This document shows positions 46,463-55,983 of a stretch of 64,000 nucleotides of DNA, piece after piece; the first letter of the stretch is position 1, and each line of letters opens with the position of its first letter. Source of the stretch: Vibrio ichthyoenteri ATCC 700023. GTDB lineage: Bacteria > Pseudomonadota > Gammaproteobacteria > Enterobacterales > Vibrionaceae. Position numbers and translations under genes: made by a program. Below the pieces are notes generated by a model. It was not told the origin of the DNA. It worked only from the letters and a program-made list of their open reading frames with translations, and ran no database searches. Where the stretch lies: the NCBI RefSeq assembly GCF_000222605.1, contig NZ_AFWF01000308.1, positions 1 through 64,000 on the forward strand, read 5' to 3'.

Positions 46463-49400
46463 ATGAACCAATTCGATAAAAATAAAATCATCACCCTCGA
46501 CATCCAAGAACCTCAGCAAATCAAAGCGGCACTCATTCAATATCAAACCATGCTGATCAGCGGTGAAGCCTTCAAAGAAGAGCAGTTTGATGTCGAGTTT
46601 AGACACAGCAACGCAGGTAAAGTACGTCGTTTACAAACCAGTGATGCGGGTGGCAACTTTGGTTTGTTAAAATCGGCCTTAACTAAAAACCAAGGTGGTA
46701 GCGAAAGGTATCTTAACGAAGAGATCAGCGACCAATCCGAAGTTTACATTTCAGAGCCGATTCTTTTTGCGGCCGCATTACAGTACCCAGAACTCAAAGA
46801 GACCATCGTTGCAACAGTCAAAGCCATCGTGGACTACAGTCGTCGCGTTAACGACACAGACGAAATCTGGATTGACGACATGGACGTATTCGGCGTTGAA
46901 GCCGTCTATATGCTGGCTAAAACAGATCTACAATACCTCTACCTACTCGGACAGTTTTTCTTCCCCTACTGGGATGAAGACCATACCGGTGATTGCATTA
47001 ACTATTTAGCGGAATTTGTGACTGAACTTGGCTGGCACCCAGAAGTGATCAAAGCCTATATATGGTGTGACAACGCAAGCTTTCGCTTAGGCATGTTTAT
47101 GAACAATCCCTATAGCGATGAACCAACACACCAGACGCTAGGTGAATACCTAACTGAAAACCCATGCCAATATGGCACTTTTAAACAAAGTGTCATCGAG
47201 CGTTTTCAAGCGGAACCAGTACTGCTGTATTCCTACGATGAACATAGTGATGAGGAAGAAGATCTCAGCGGTTGCAATCCCGTCGTGTGGCTCTATGAAA
47301 CACTCTTTCCACGCCATCGTCATTTTTACGATGACGATCTTGAAGACGCCTTTATGCAACAGCCCTTTATGGGCAGTACGTTAGAAAATGAGGCCTATGA
47401 TCTACAAGGAATGGTAAAAGGCCAAGTTGACGGTCTACTTGTCAAACCCGCTGAAAGTGCACTAAGAAAACGCGCCCGTTATAAAGCCTATCAAGAGCGA
47501 GACGAACATCGTTATGACCTCAACTACGGCACTGAAGTACTAAAACCACTGATTCTTGCGATGCCGCAAGGTGAGCGCTTATGGAGCTATATTGAAAGCG
47601 GCACCGAGCGCGATGCACTTGATGCTATTCATGAAATTGAATTGATCCCTCTGGCTAGAGCGCATGCGCCGATCATGTTTGAACACATTGACGATCAGCT
47701 CAGTTCATGGGAGTACAACAACCGCGGAATTCTTGATGAAATAGAGAATATTCTCGATTTGGCTCGCGACGATCTACTGACCGACCACTTTGGGGATGAA
47801 TCAACGATTGAACTCGCCAACGGCCTAACCACGACTCTAACGGTGACACTCGATAGCGATGTCACACTGCTTGCTGCGCGCCGAGAACAATATCTTCGCA
47901 TCGTCGATGTCTTCTACCGCGCTCTCGGTAAACGTGAATTCAACGAATATATGATGGAATCACTCACCGAAGAAGACGAGCCACTGCTATCACGTCAAGA
48001 TTATTATCGTCGTTATAGCCAACTTGACGAGGCTGTCATCAACGGTTCAGTCAATGAAACAACAACCGCCACAACGACTGCCACGAACGGAATACTGAGT
48101 GCACTTGAAGGATTAGACCCCGCTCTCGCGCGTGACGTGCAATCTATTTTTGGCACCTTTATCGATCGAGACGAAATTCTCTACAAACTTCACTTTCAAC
48201 GTGTCGATGGCGTGCTGCGCACCTCCCGAGCACTGTGCCATCCCAAACTTTGGGCAGACTGTGAGCTCGCTGATATGGGGTTTTTCGCTCTCGCAAGCTA
48301 TCAGTTATTCAACGATTTCAACCAGCGTATTGGGGATGACGTTACTGAAGCGCTATTCAACTTCCTCAACGACCAACACATTTGGCAGATGGCGGCGGCC
48401 AAAATCATAAGATCATGCCGAGTTCGCGATGATCACCACTTTCCTAACTCTGGTTTAATCGATGCTGATATCACGCGTATTAAAACGTATTTCACCGCCG
48501 ATAAACCAGAAGATGATCAAGCCGAGCTACTTGCTCTAATAACCCCTCACTTATACCGTGATGATGTCAATCGCGGTGAGCTTCACGTCAACAAATTCAG
48601 TGAGTATCAACCTGGCTACACGCTATTTCATGATCGCGATGACGATTTCCAACGCTTTACTCTGATTGCCTTCTGGTTGCGACAACTGCCACTTCCGTTG
48701 CGCGTTCAAGCGGATCGCCTATGGAGATTCTTGATCGCTCTCGCGCCAGTACGCGTTGCGCGTAACATCATGCGTGCTCACTCTGATGAGCCATGGGACG
48801 TAACGATAAACACTCCCCTTGATGAAATTAACCTAACAGAGCAGTTAGAAAAAGCAGGCATCAACTCGGGGCAATTAAATGCCTACGAAATGAGCCGCCA
48901 CTTCCACGATAACAAATCCTATCAGCAATGGTTGGATGCTTATAGTGAGATAACCAGCACCGCAACCGGTATGTTTGGCGCCATCGACCGTAAAAAAGCG
49001 GAAGCGATGCGTGAAGGCTTGAAGTACATTAATGAACATACCAAAATTGACTTTTTGCACGACGTGTCGTTGAAATACCCTGAGGTTAATTTAGATCTTG
49101 AGCATGATTTCAAACGTGCATTGAAATTGATGGTGCGTTTGAATATTCGTTCATGGGAAGGCGCTCTAGCATATGAATATGGTCAAGCTTGCCTCTACGT
49201 TGGCGATGGCGATGAAGCGCCGGAAAATCTACTCAAACCTATCGCTTCAGATCAGCATACCGTGCACGACAAACCTTGCTATGTCGACGGTTGCTCTTGG
49301 TTAAAGAGCACAGTACTGCAACAACGTGGTGAGCAAAATATCATTCTAATGGCCGATCATGAAGTGCCATTAGACAGCTACCAACACTCATTGCCGCGCG

Positions 49401-50137
49401 GTACGTTACTGATTTTCAATTCAGAAGTAGAAAGTAAAACGCTACTGGCACGCATTGCTGAACTGCAAGATACCACTGCGCGTATCGAGCATTTATGCGA
49501 ACAAACATGGGCCTACCTAGAAGGCGAGATCGACTATGACAGCATCGCTAATTTGTATAATGCTCATCTCGCAATGGATGGTTTCCGCCCTAGCCTAGAT
49601 GAATATCGTTTATACAGTATGAACCAGTTTATTTGGACGCTGGATAAAACACGCCGTAATAGATTGGCTAAACTACTGCTCAACCAAGATTGCCACGGCT
49701 TTAAAGTGCTGGATGAAAACTATGAAAAGTGTTGGTTACTACACAGGCTCGAACAAGGTGAAATCAATTTTAATGACTACTTTGGAAAAGTACGTGAAAG
49801 CCAACGCTTAAGAGAAACCAGCGAAGAAGCCATGCAGTTTATGTTGAATTGGCTAATCGAAATTGGCGTGAACCTAGCTCATATTACGCGTTTCTGTATC
49901 AAACATACTCAGTTTGATGCGTGTTGCGAGTTTATTCAAAACCACGCGCGCGGCATTTACGACCACACAGATCAAGGTAGTTTTGCCCAAACCTTAGCTT
50001 ATCTCTACGCCGGACGTCGCGCGCAGTTGCCTGAGATATTAAGTCGCGCCAATGACGCCTCTCAATTGATTGAGCCCCTCACGAAAGATAAATCACGCTT
50101 AGTAAAGGAAGCTGTGATGAAATTTATGGTTCATTAA
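46463..50137 (+). CDS. Large soluble protein of unknown function (1224 residues)
   Basis: A very large, acidic cytoplasmic protein with no signal peptide, membrane segments or catalytic motif that I recognise. It is mostly helical in composition. The C-terminal 200 residues (from about NRLAKLLLNQDCHGF to ESQRLRETSEEAMQFMLN and the ending KEAVMKFMVH) resemble HEAT- or ARM-like helical pairs. Internal segments are rich in Asp/Glu (for example RDDHHFPNSG, HDRDDDFQRF). It is followed by a strong terminator, so it is probably monocistronic. It does not resemble a known effector, toxin or phage protein by eye. A scaffold role is possible but unsupported. Confidence 0.75.
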   Translation: MNQFDKNKIITLDIQEPQQIKAALIQYQTMLISGEAFKEEQFDVEFRHSNAGKVRRLQTSDAGGNFGLLKSALTKNQGGSERYLNEEISDQSEVYISEPILFAAALQYPELKETIVATVKAIVDYSRRVNDTDEIWIDDMDVFGVEAVYMLAKTDLQYLYLLGQFFFPYWDEDHTGDCINYLAEFVTELGWHPEVIKAYIWCDNASFRLGMFMNNPYSDEPTHQTLGEYLTENPCQYGTFKQSVIERFQAEPVLLYSYDEHSDEEEDLSGCNPVVWLYETLFPRHRHFYDDDLEDAFMQQPFMGSTLENEAYDLQGMVKGQVDGLLVKPAESALRKRARYKAYQERDEHRYDLNYGTEVLKPLILAMPQGERLWSYIESGTERDALDAIHEIELIPLARAHAPIMFEHIDDQLSSWEYNNRGILDEIENILDLARDDLLTDHFGDESTIELANGLTTTLTVTLDSDVTLLAARREQYLRIVDVFYRALGKREFNEYMMESLTEEDEPLLSRQDYYRRYSQLDEAVINGSVNETTTATTTATNGILSALEGLDPALARDVQSIFGTFIDRDEILYKLHFQRVDGVLRTSRALCHPKLWADCELADMGFFALASYQLFNDFNQRIGDDVTEALFNFLNDQHIWQMAAAKIIRSCRVRDDHHFPNSGLIDADITRIKTYFTADKPEDDQAELLALITPHLYRDDVNRGELHVNKFSEYQPGYTLFHDRDDDFQRFTLIAFWLRQLPLPLRVQADRLWRFLIALAPVRVARNIMRAHSDEPWDVTINTPLDEINLTEQLEKAGINSGQLNAYEMSRHFHDNKSYQQWLDAYSEITSTATGMFGAIDRKKAEAMREGLKYINEHTKIDFLHDVSLKYPEVNLDLEHDFKRALKLMVRLNIRSWEGALAYEYGQACLYVGDGDEAPENLLKPIASDQHTVHDKPCYVDGCSWLKSTVLQQRGEQNIILMADHEVPLDSYQHSLPRGTLLIFNSEVESKTLLARIAELQDTTARIEHLCEQTWAYLEGEIDYDSIANLYNAHLAMDGFRPSLDEYRLYSMNQFIWTLDKTRRNRLAKLLLNQDCHGFKVLDENYEKCWLLHRLEQGEINFNDYFGKVRESQRLRETSEEAMQFMLNWLIEIGVNLAHITRFCIKHTQFDACCEFIQNHARGIYDHTDQGSFAQTLAYLYAGRRAQLPEILSRANDASQLIEPLTKDKSRLVKEAVMKFMVH

Positions 50138-50147
50138 TCAACGCTTA

Positions 50148-50185
50148 TAGCCCCACTCTTGGGTAACTAAGAGTGGGGCTTTTAG
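50148..50185 (+). terminator. Terminator after the 1224-residue gene
   Basis: AGCCCCACTCTT-GGGTAACT-AAGAGTGGGGCTTTTA, 12-bp perfect stem and 8-base loop. The T-tract is short (4). Confidence 0.85.
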
Positions 50186-50233
50186 GTTTAGTAATCATAG
50201 TATTATCGTTTCTAACGCGAGCAAGGACATTCA

Positions 50234-51490
50234 TTGATGCCTATTGAACAGTACTCTTTTTGGGACTATTTCATCTTGATCGTAGGTGGAGTCTTAGTTC
50301 TCTTTTACCTTATTTATCTGCCTTACAGCGTCATTAAAAGCAAAAAAGCCATTAATCAATTAGCCAAGACAACACCAAATCGACAGTTAACGTTAAAAGA
50401 ACAACAAGTCTTATACTTAATCTATGGTAAGAAGCTGCCCATTGGCCCCGTCTTCAACATCGAAGGTTATAGCTCTATCTTCATGAGCAAAAAATGGGAT
50501 GATTATCGTGAATTTCTCGTCGGGCCATATCGAGTGTTTGGCTCTCACCTAAAGCCGTTTTTACAAGATCAGGGCAATGTAAAAGCCGAGATCTATATTC
50601 ACCAAAAAAAATCCTATTTACTCAGTGCTAATGATAAAACCATCATCGAGCACTTTGCTGCGCAATGGCAAACAAGATTCAGCCCGACGGGAATTGCGGA
50701 TGTAGTCAACATTGAGATTATAGCCAACCGAGCAAGCACAGCAGAGGAGCGACAACAACTCAAGATCCTCGCAATAAAACCTAAGCGTTTATTCAGGTCA
50801 TTGGGCGTGTTTTTCTTCTCTTTTTTTTCCTTTGTCATCTTTTGTTTTGCACTACAAACAACACCCTATTTTTCAAGTATCTTGCCTGTATGTGCACTGC
50901 CCGTTTTACTCTTTGTGTACCGATATTATAGAAAATGTCCGTTTGCCCACTCTATTGAGAAAACCGTTAGACTGGCGCAAGGTACAGTTGTCGGAAATGA
51001 AGGCAGAAAAGTGTGGTTTAGTGGTAGTGCGGAGCACGCGCCCGAAGATCCGGCGCTTTGCTTTATTGTTCCAACGGAAAAAGAACGACTCTCTTTAGCG
51101 ACAGGACAACGTGTTCAATTTGGCTTTATTGCTAGCCCTGCGGTCACTCCATATTTACAAGTTGAAACAACAGTGGAAGATTATCATCCACGTATCGTCT
51201 TTATTGATGGCGCGTTTGACGCTGGCAAAGAATTTAATGAAACGCCTTTTATTGCATGGCGCTATCCCTATTTCGCGCTATTGCTGGGTTTGAATCCGTT
51301 ACTAGTAAGTGTTCCGATATTGCTCGATAGTGAACAATCTGCGGATTATTTTGTGCACTGGCCTTTCTACCTTCATTTAGCTTTAGGCTTTTTCTGGCTA
51401 ATGATCGGCAGTGGCATGTTGCTATATCGTTATTGGATTTATAAACGACAACAGCGTAAAAATTTTGTCACCAAGAACCATGGGATATAA
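50234..51490 (+). CDS. Membrane protein of unknown function, possibly IgaA-like
   Basis: A 418-residue inner-membrane protein. One TM is near residues 13-33, two are in the middle (SLGVFFFSFFSFVIFCFALQ and SILPVCALPVLLFVYRYY) and two at the C-terminus (YFALLLGLNPLLVSVPILL and HLALGFFWLMIGSGMLLYRYW). The cytoplasmic region after TM1 (QLTLKEQQVLYLIYGKK ... KKWDDYREFLVGPYRVFGSHLKPFL) has a loose resemblance to IgaA/UmoB envelope-stress proteins, but it is much shorter (IgaA is about 700). That relationship is only a suggestion. It has its own promoter after the preceding terminator. Confidence 0.7.
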   Translation: MMPIEQYSFWDYFILIVGGVLVLFYLIYLPYSVIKSKKAINQLAKTTPNRQLTLKEQQVLYLIYGKKLPIGPVFNIEGYSSIFMSKKWDDYREFLVGPYRVFGSHLKPFLQDQGNVKAEIYIHQKKSYLLSANDKTIIEHFAAQWQTRFSPTGIADVVNIEIIANRASTAEERQQLKILAIKPKRLFRSLGVFFFSFFSFVIFCFALQTTPYFSSILPVCALPVLLFVYRYYRKCPFAHSIEKTVRLAQGTVVGNEGRKVWFSGSAEHAPEDPALCFIVPTEKERLSLATGQRVQFGFIASPAVTPYLQVETTVEDYHPRIVFIDGAFDAGKEFNETPFIAWRYPYFALLLGLNPLLVSVPILLDSEQSADYFVHWPFYLHLALGFFWLMIGSGMLLYRYWIYKRQQRKNFVTKNHGI

Positions 51491-51601
51491 AGCAAATTTA
51501 GACCACAACACAGTAAAAAACGATGCCTTTTTCTCATCGCATTATTTATGGGTCTATGTATTGAAGCTCACATAACATGAGCTTCAATACGTGCTAAGCC
51601 G

Positions 51602-53164
51602 CTATTTCACCAGTTCGACATTACCGATACGCCAAGTCTTCTCGATCCATTCCTTTTGCGGACCATACATGCGATGAGCAACAAACCAGCTTTTACCCGG
51701 AATAGTCTCTACCCAGTTTTTTTCATATCCAGCCGGAGCCTTAGGCGCAAAATAAATAGTGTAAGAGCCATCTTGATTGGCGCGTAACCCTTCGGTTTGA
51801 GATCCAACACTTGGGAACGGTTGAGTTGTTTGTAGCAACGAGCGAGTCTGAGAGTCATACACAGTCAAAGCCCAAAAATCCGCAACAGGCACATTTGCCG
51901 GAACAGTCATTTGATAGGTTTTCGCACCATCAAAAAGCTGATCGGAACTGTCTAAATATGCAATCGCGTAATCAGACCCCTTACCCGGCATTTGACCCGC
52001 TTTGGCCATCGCCGGTGTAACAGCGGTATAAGGATAATGGAACATTACACGCGCGTCAGAGTTGATACCGCCACTGTCGCTTGGTTTAAAGAATACATCA
52101 CGATTTACCCACGCCATTATCCAGTTACTATTGGCATCATCCGGGTACAACTCTACGCCACTCATATTATCAATGCTGCCTTCTGTGCGCGGGTACCACA
52201 CAATTGAGCGTGAAGCAGCATTTCCCAAAGCGACGCCATCTTTTAAGATCCGCTGCATGCGTTTATCGGGGTTAAATTCTTTACCTTTCTCAATGCCAAT
52301 AGAGGCCAACAGACCGCGCGTTTCATCATCAATAAGTGAGAGGGGCTCATATTGCACCACTTTATTCAAGTGCTCATAAAAGGTCACATCATTAGGATGA
52401 ATGGTGTTAAACGCTTTACCTGAACCACTGACAAATTCCGTTTCGGCTGGATTTTCTCGGTCCGATAACGGATAGATTTCCAGGTTCTCTCGAATGTTGC
52501 CCTCAGTAATTTCCAAGCCATTTTTAATATTCGCACGCATAAAGACCCAAACACGATAAGAGTTGGATTCAATCACATGGTAGCCACTTGCTACGTCACC
52601 TTCATAACCCGGAGGCAATAGAAGATATTTCCCCCCCTGACCTTTATCCATACCAAAAGGACCAATATCGCCAAGATAATGGAACCAGGCATCATTAAAC
52701 GCGCCAAGCATGCCTTGTGGTACTTCAACTACCGTAGGTCCCCACTCTTTTAGATCTAACGTCGACATTGCATACATTGTTGACGTGTTTGCGGTAAGAA
52801 ATAATGAATTTGAATCCATCAAGTTGTCGAACAACAGCACTTTATTAGGAGAATCAACACCGATCGCCTTAGGTCCATCCATCAATGCCTGCACTGAGGC
52901 TGCTGGCATTCCTTTCATGAAGACTTCAGCTGCACGTGCCGTATCCAGATAATCGTAAACTTTACTTGCAGTTTCGGCGGTTGGTGCGCCGTCTAAAAAT
53001 TGCAGAGTCCCGATTGATGTTTCAATTTGGTTAGGCGTTGAAATGGATGTGATTTGCTGCTCAAGTGATAAGGGTTGTGACGTTGCATGGGCTAAAGTAA
53101 CCGCAAGCAATCCAGGCAGCGCAACTGCACAAACCATCGCTCGAGAGATTTTAGATAAGCGCAT
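51602..53164 (-). CDS. DUF1254/DUF1214 exported protein
   Basis: A 520-residue exported protein with a signal peptide (MRLSKISRAMVCAVALPGLLAVTLAHA). The N-terminal half carries the DUF1254 pattern (QTSIGTLQFLDGAPTAETASKVYDYLD-like, here IETSIGTLQFLDG) and the C-terminal half the DUF1214 pattern (PANVPVADFWALTVYD ... GSYTIYFAPKAPAG ... GKSWFVAHRMYGP). Proteins of this type are periplasmic and of unknown function. It is adjacent to a LysR regulator and a FadL-type porin, suggesting a hydrophobic-compound uptake unit. Confidence 0.85.
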   Translation of the reverse strand: MRLSKISRAMVCAVALPGLLAVTLAHATSQPLSLEQQITSISTPNQIETSIGTLQFLDGAPTAETASKVYDYLDTARAAEVFMKGMPAASVQALMDGPKAIGVDSPNKVLLFDNLMDSNSLFLTANTSTMYAMSTLDLKEWGPTVVEVPQGMLGAFNDAWFHYLGDIGPFGMDKGQGGKYLLLPPGYEGDVASGYHVIESNSYRVWVFMRANIKNGLEITEGNIRENLEIYPLSDRENPAETEFVSGSGKAFNTIHPNDVTFYEHLNKVVQYEPLSLIDDETRGLLASIGIEKGKEFNPDKRMQRILKDGVALGNAASRSIVWYPRTEGSIDNMSGVELYPDDANSNWIMAWVNRDVFFKPSDSGGINSDARVMFHYPYTAVTPAMAKAGQMPGKGSDYAIAYLDSSDQLFDGAKTYQMTVPANVPVADFWALTVYDSQTRSLLQTTQPFPSVGSQTEGLRANQDGSYTIYFAPKAPAGYEKNWVETIPGKSWFVAHRMYGPQKEWIEKTWRIGNVELVK

Positions 53165-53265
53165 AATATAACCTTTAGTTTGGTGGTTTGCGCTTACTCT
53201 AATATTCTCAAAGTGAAAGTAGAGACATTGTCACTTGAATATTTGGAAAGTGGGTTGCTTTGCTC

Positions 53266-54144
53266 TTATTTTACTGCAACCTGATTAATTATTTGATGTA
53301 AACAAACTTGTAATGGCGCATCTCTATTAACAATATGTACGTTAGTGGCAATCTTGAATGCGTACTTTAGTTCTTCTGGTGGAATGACAACAGCAAGGTC
53401 CCCTGGTACACAAGAGCGATTGATAATCGCGAATACTTTTTGTTGATTAACGATTTGATGAATCGCTTCAATATTGTCTAACGTCGCGACAATATCCAGA
53501 TCAATACCATTTTGCTTAAGCATATCTGCATAGCGAAAACGTCGATGGTTCCACCCTTGAGATCGCAACCTTATCGCAGGCCAAGTCACCAAATTATCCC
53601 AAGAAAGTCCCGCATATTTCTGGCTAACAACCCCGACGGCCATATCATCAAAAAGCGTGCGCTGCCAAATATCGGCAGTACGATCTTCATTATAAAAGTG
53701 AATCGCGATATCTAGTTGGCCATTCAATAACTTCTCCGTGGTTTTGTTTGACCACGTTTCCATTTCAATTGGTGCTCTAGGGAATGTTGCTCTTAGCTTT
53801 GAAAAAAGGGCGCCGGCATGCTTGTGCATGAAATGCTCAAACATAGCAATTCGAATCGGTTGCGCGTATTCACTTTGATCGAAGGTCTGCTTACGCAATA
53901 TTCTACTGATAGATTTTAAACTTTCTTGCAGTTGTGGCCTTACCGATATAGCAAATTGAGTTGGCTTTAACCCTGCCGAAGTGCGGATAAAAAGTGGTTG
54001 ACCTAGCTGTTCCGTTAATCGAGACAACTGTTTACTCACGGCACTTTCGGAAATGCCTAGACGCAGTCCGACCAACTTTAAATTTTGCAATTCACATGTA
54101 ATTATAAAGGTTTTGAGTAGGTTTAAATCAACGTTACTTTCCAT
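53266..54144 (-). CDS. LysR-family transcriptional regulator
   Basis: A 292-residue regulator with an N-terminal winged helix-turn-helix (LLKTFIITCELQNLKLVGLRLGISESAVSKQLSRLTEQLG) and a substrate-binding domain that recognises an unknown effector. It sits between the DUF1254 protein gene (100 bp downstream, same strand) and a divergent FadL-type porin gene, the usual place for a local LysR regulator; it probably controls one or both. Confidence 0.92.
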   Translation of the reverse strand: MESNVDLNLLKTFIITCELQNLKLVGLRLGISESAVSKQLSRLTEQLGQPLFIRTSAGLKPTQFAISVRPQLQESLKSISRILRKQTFDQSEYAQPIRIAMFEHFMHKHAGALFSKLRATFPRAPIEMETWSNKTTEKLLNGQLDIAIHFYNEDRTADIWQRTLFDDMAVGVVSQKYAGLSWDNLVTWPAIRLRSQGWNHRRFRYADMLKQNGIDLDIVATLDNIEAIHQIVNQQKVFAIINRSCVPGDLAVVIPPEELKYAFKIATNVHIVNRDAPLQVCLHQIINQVAVK

Positions 54145-54223
54145 AAGGTCAAGTTGCTATTTCTTCACTGTCATATTTGGAATTATAAACTGCAGCCAAT
54201 TGTTCAACAACCTATGAGTCGTT

Positions 54224-55390
54224 ATGAAACTTTATTCTTTTCATATTCTTAGTGCAGTCTGTACTCTCACCTTCGCGTTTCCTACCATAGCTAGTGGCCC
54301 AATGATGGGAGAACCTGGCTATGCAAATCTCGGCGTCGCCGGTGCGGGGGATGGGGTTTATCATCAGTCAGCAATGTCGATGTGGACGAATCCGGCTGCA
54401 ATGTCACTGCAAGACGGACATCAAACCTCTCTCGGTTTAATGGCGTATCATCTCACCGTCGATTATATTGGCGACGAAAATGCTGACGCAAACAGTGCCC
54501 TACCCATTGCCACCTTCGCTCATAGTTATCCCATCAATGACGATTTTAAAATAGGCCTTGTCTTTAATACACTGGGTGGCGCAACTCTCGATTATGGCAA
54601 TGAGTGGCAAGGGCGATTTCAACTTACTGAAGTTATGCTACTTTCCTATCAGATAAACCCTTCAATAAGCTACCAATTAAATGATAGATGGGGGATCGCA
54701 GCTGGATTACAGTTCGATTTTGCCTTTTTAGAACAAGAAACGGCTTTGTTAAAACTCGATCGGGATATTGATACTACATTCGGTTTTAATGTCGGCACTA
54801 TTTATGCCTTGTCCGATGAAATTACGCTTGGGTTATCTTATCGTTCTCAAATCGAGCATGACTTTAGTGGGGACGCGTTTATGCAAACGGCGCAAGGTGA
54901 ATATAAAGTTACATTAATGTCCGCGCCCGCTTTGGTTGATTTCAGTGCGGCTTATCACATCACTGAGACCACCTCGCTGTTGTCATCAATTCAATGGCAT
55001 CAATGGTCAGAAATGAAAGAGACGCCATTGATGCTTAACTTCTCTGGAATACAACAAGCCGCACCTGTCGAGCGCAACTGGGAAGACGTCTATCGCTTGT
55101 CATTAGGAATAGACCATCAGATCAATTCAGCATGGTCAATTAAGATGGGATATGCCTTTGAAACTTCACCACTCGATAACCCTCAATACCAAGCGCCTGA
55201 TATGCCAACCACAGGGAAACAACACCGTATTGCGGTAGGAGCATCAAAGCGCTTAAGCCAAGCCGAGTTCTCTTTTTATTATCAATACACTAATGCCGAA
55301 GAGATTGACATTAACCAGCCGAACTCTTTGTTACAGGATGGGTCCCTGTCTGTCAGCGCGCACTACATAGGAATGCTGTATGATTTTTAG
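54224..55390 (+). CDS. OmpP1/FadL-family outer-membrane transporter
   Basis: A 388-residue outer-membrane beta-barrel with a signal peptide (to about TIASG) and the FadL-like N-terminal plug region GYANLGVAGAGDG ... SMWTNPAAMSL. The beta-strand alternation continues to a C-terminal aromatic residue (MLYDF). FadL proteins take up long-chain fatty acids or other hydrophobic compounds. Divergent from the LysR gene, which probably regulates it. Confidence 0.9.
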   Translation: MKLYSFHILSAVCTLTFAFPTIASGPMMGEPGYANLGVAGAGDGVYHQSAMSMWTNPAAMSLQDGHQTSLGLMAYHLTVDYIGDENADANSALPIATFAHSYPINDDFKIGLVFNTLGGATLDYGNEWQGRFQLTEVMLLSYQINPSISYQLNDRWGIAAGLQFDFAFLEQETALLKLDRDIDTTFGFNVGTIYALSDEITLGLSYRSQIEHDFSGDAFMQTAQGEYKVTLMSAPALVDFSAAYHITETTSLLSSIQWHQWSEMKETPLMLNFSGIQQAAPVERNWEDVYRLSLGIDHQINSAWSIKMGYAFETSPLDNPQYQAPDMPTTGKQHRIAVGASKRLSQAEFSFYYQYTNAEEIDINQPNSLLQDGSLSVSAHYIGMLYDF

Positions 55391-55486
55391 CGATGCCGTT
55401 AACCAAAATTCGCGTATGCGACGCGACTAGTTAGTAGCGCTACTCTTGTGCTAAAGAAACGGTAACTTTGATAATACATGATGATT

Positions 55487-55520
55487 AAACACACTTTTAG
55501 GCCTCTGAAAGTGTGTTTGT
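55487..55520 (+). terminator. Terminator after the FadL-type gene
   Basis: AAACACACTTT-TAGGCCTCTG-AAAGTGTGTTTGTTTG, 11-bp perfect stem with a short T-rich tail, about 100 bp after the stop codon. Confidence 0.7.
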
Positions 55521-55705
55521 TTGAACGGTTAGTAAGCTTAGTCAAAGGCTGGGGTTTGCATCTAAATGGCGATGAACTGCTGTTTTACCTTGCCACGTCT
55601 GATTCAGCCCACCAAAGCATGAGAAAACTGAGTTAAGTACAATATTCTAATCACTTCTTGTAGCTAAGGGCCTGGCGAATTGTTTGGAGGGAACAAATAA
55701 AAAAC

Positions 55706-55830
55706 TGTCTCAGCCAACTTTATCATCTCTTATCATCAAGCTGATAAGCCGAACCCAGCAACTCGCAATTGAACTGCTGATCTCGTTACGCTATAGTCAT
55801 CGCAATCTAACGTAGCTTATTGCTGAGACA
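55706..55830. repeat. Small inverted-repeat-bounded element (about 125 bp)
   Basis: TGTCTCAGC (55706-55714) and GCTGAGACA (55822-55830) are perfect 9-bp inverted repeats. Inside is CTTATCA ... TGATAAG (55729-55748), a further inverted repeat. A small nonautonomous transposable element (MITE-like) is one reading. No target-site duplication was found, and no other copy was noticed in this window, so the call is tentative. Confidence 0.35.
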
Positions 55831-55925
55831 CTGATATTAGCCATAATAAGTGTCTGATTTTCAGTTGGTTATCTTCTGAACACTCTGCCGTTTTTCGATA
55901 ACAACACGGCGTTATTCTTTGCAGT

Positions 55926-55961
55926 GCATTGCTGAGCATTGCTGAGCATTGCTGAGCATTG
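55926..55961. repeat. Tandem 10-bp repeat upstream of lysE-type gene
   Basis: GCATTGCTGA occurs three times in tandem and begins a fourth (GCATTG), ending 22 bp before the LysE-type start codon at 55984. The unit length of 10 is not a multiple of 3, but the tract is outside the coding region; copy number could alter the promoter or ribosome access. Confidence 0.75.
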
Positions 55962-55983
55962 TGATATTTTTGGTATTTAAAAC

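Noticed and set aside
55926-55961. CRISPR-like array
   Set aside because: The 10-bp units are tandem with no spacers, so this is a simple repeat and not a CRISPR.
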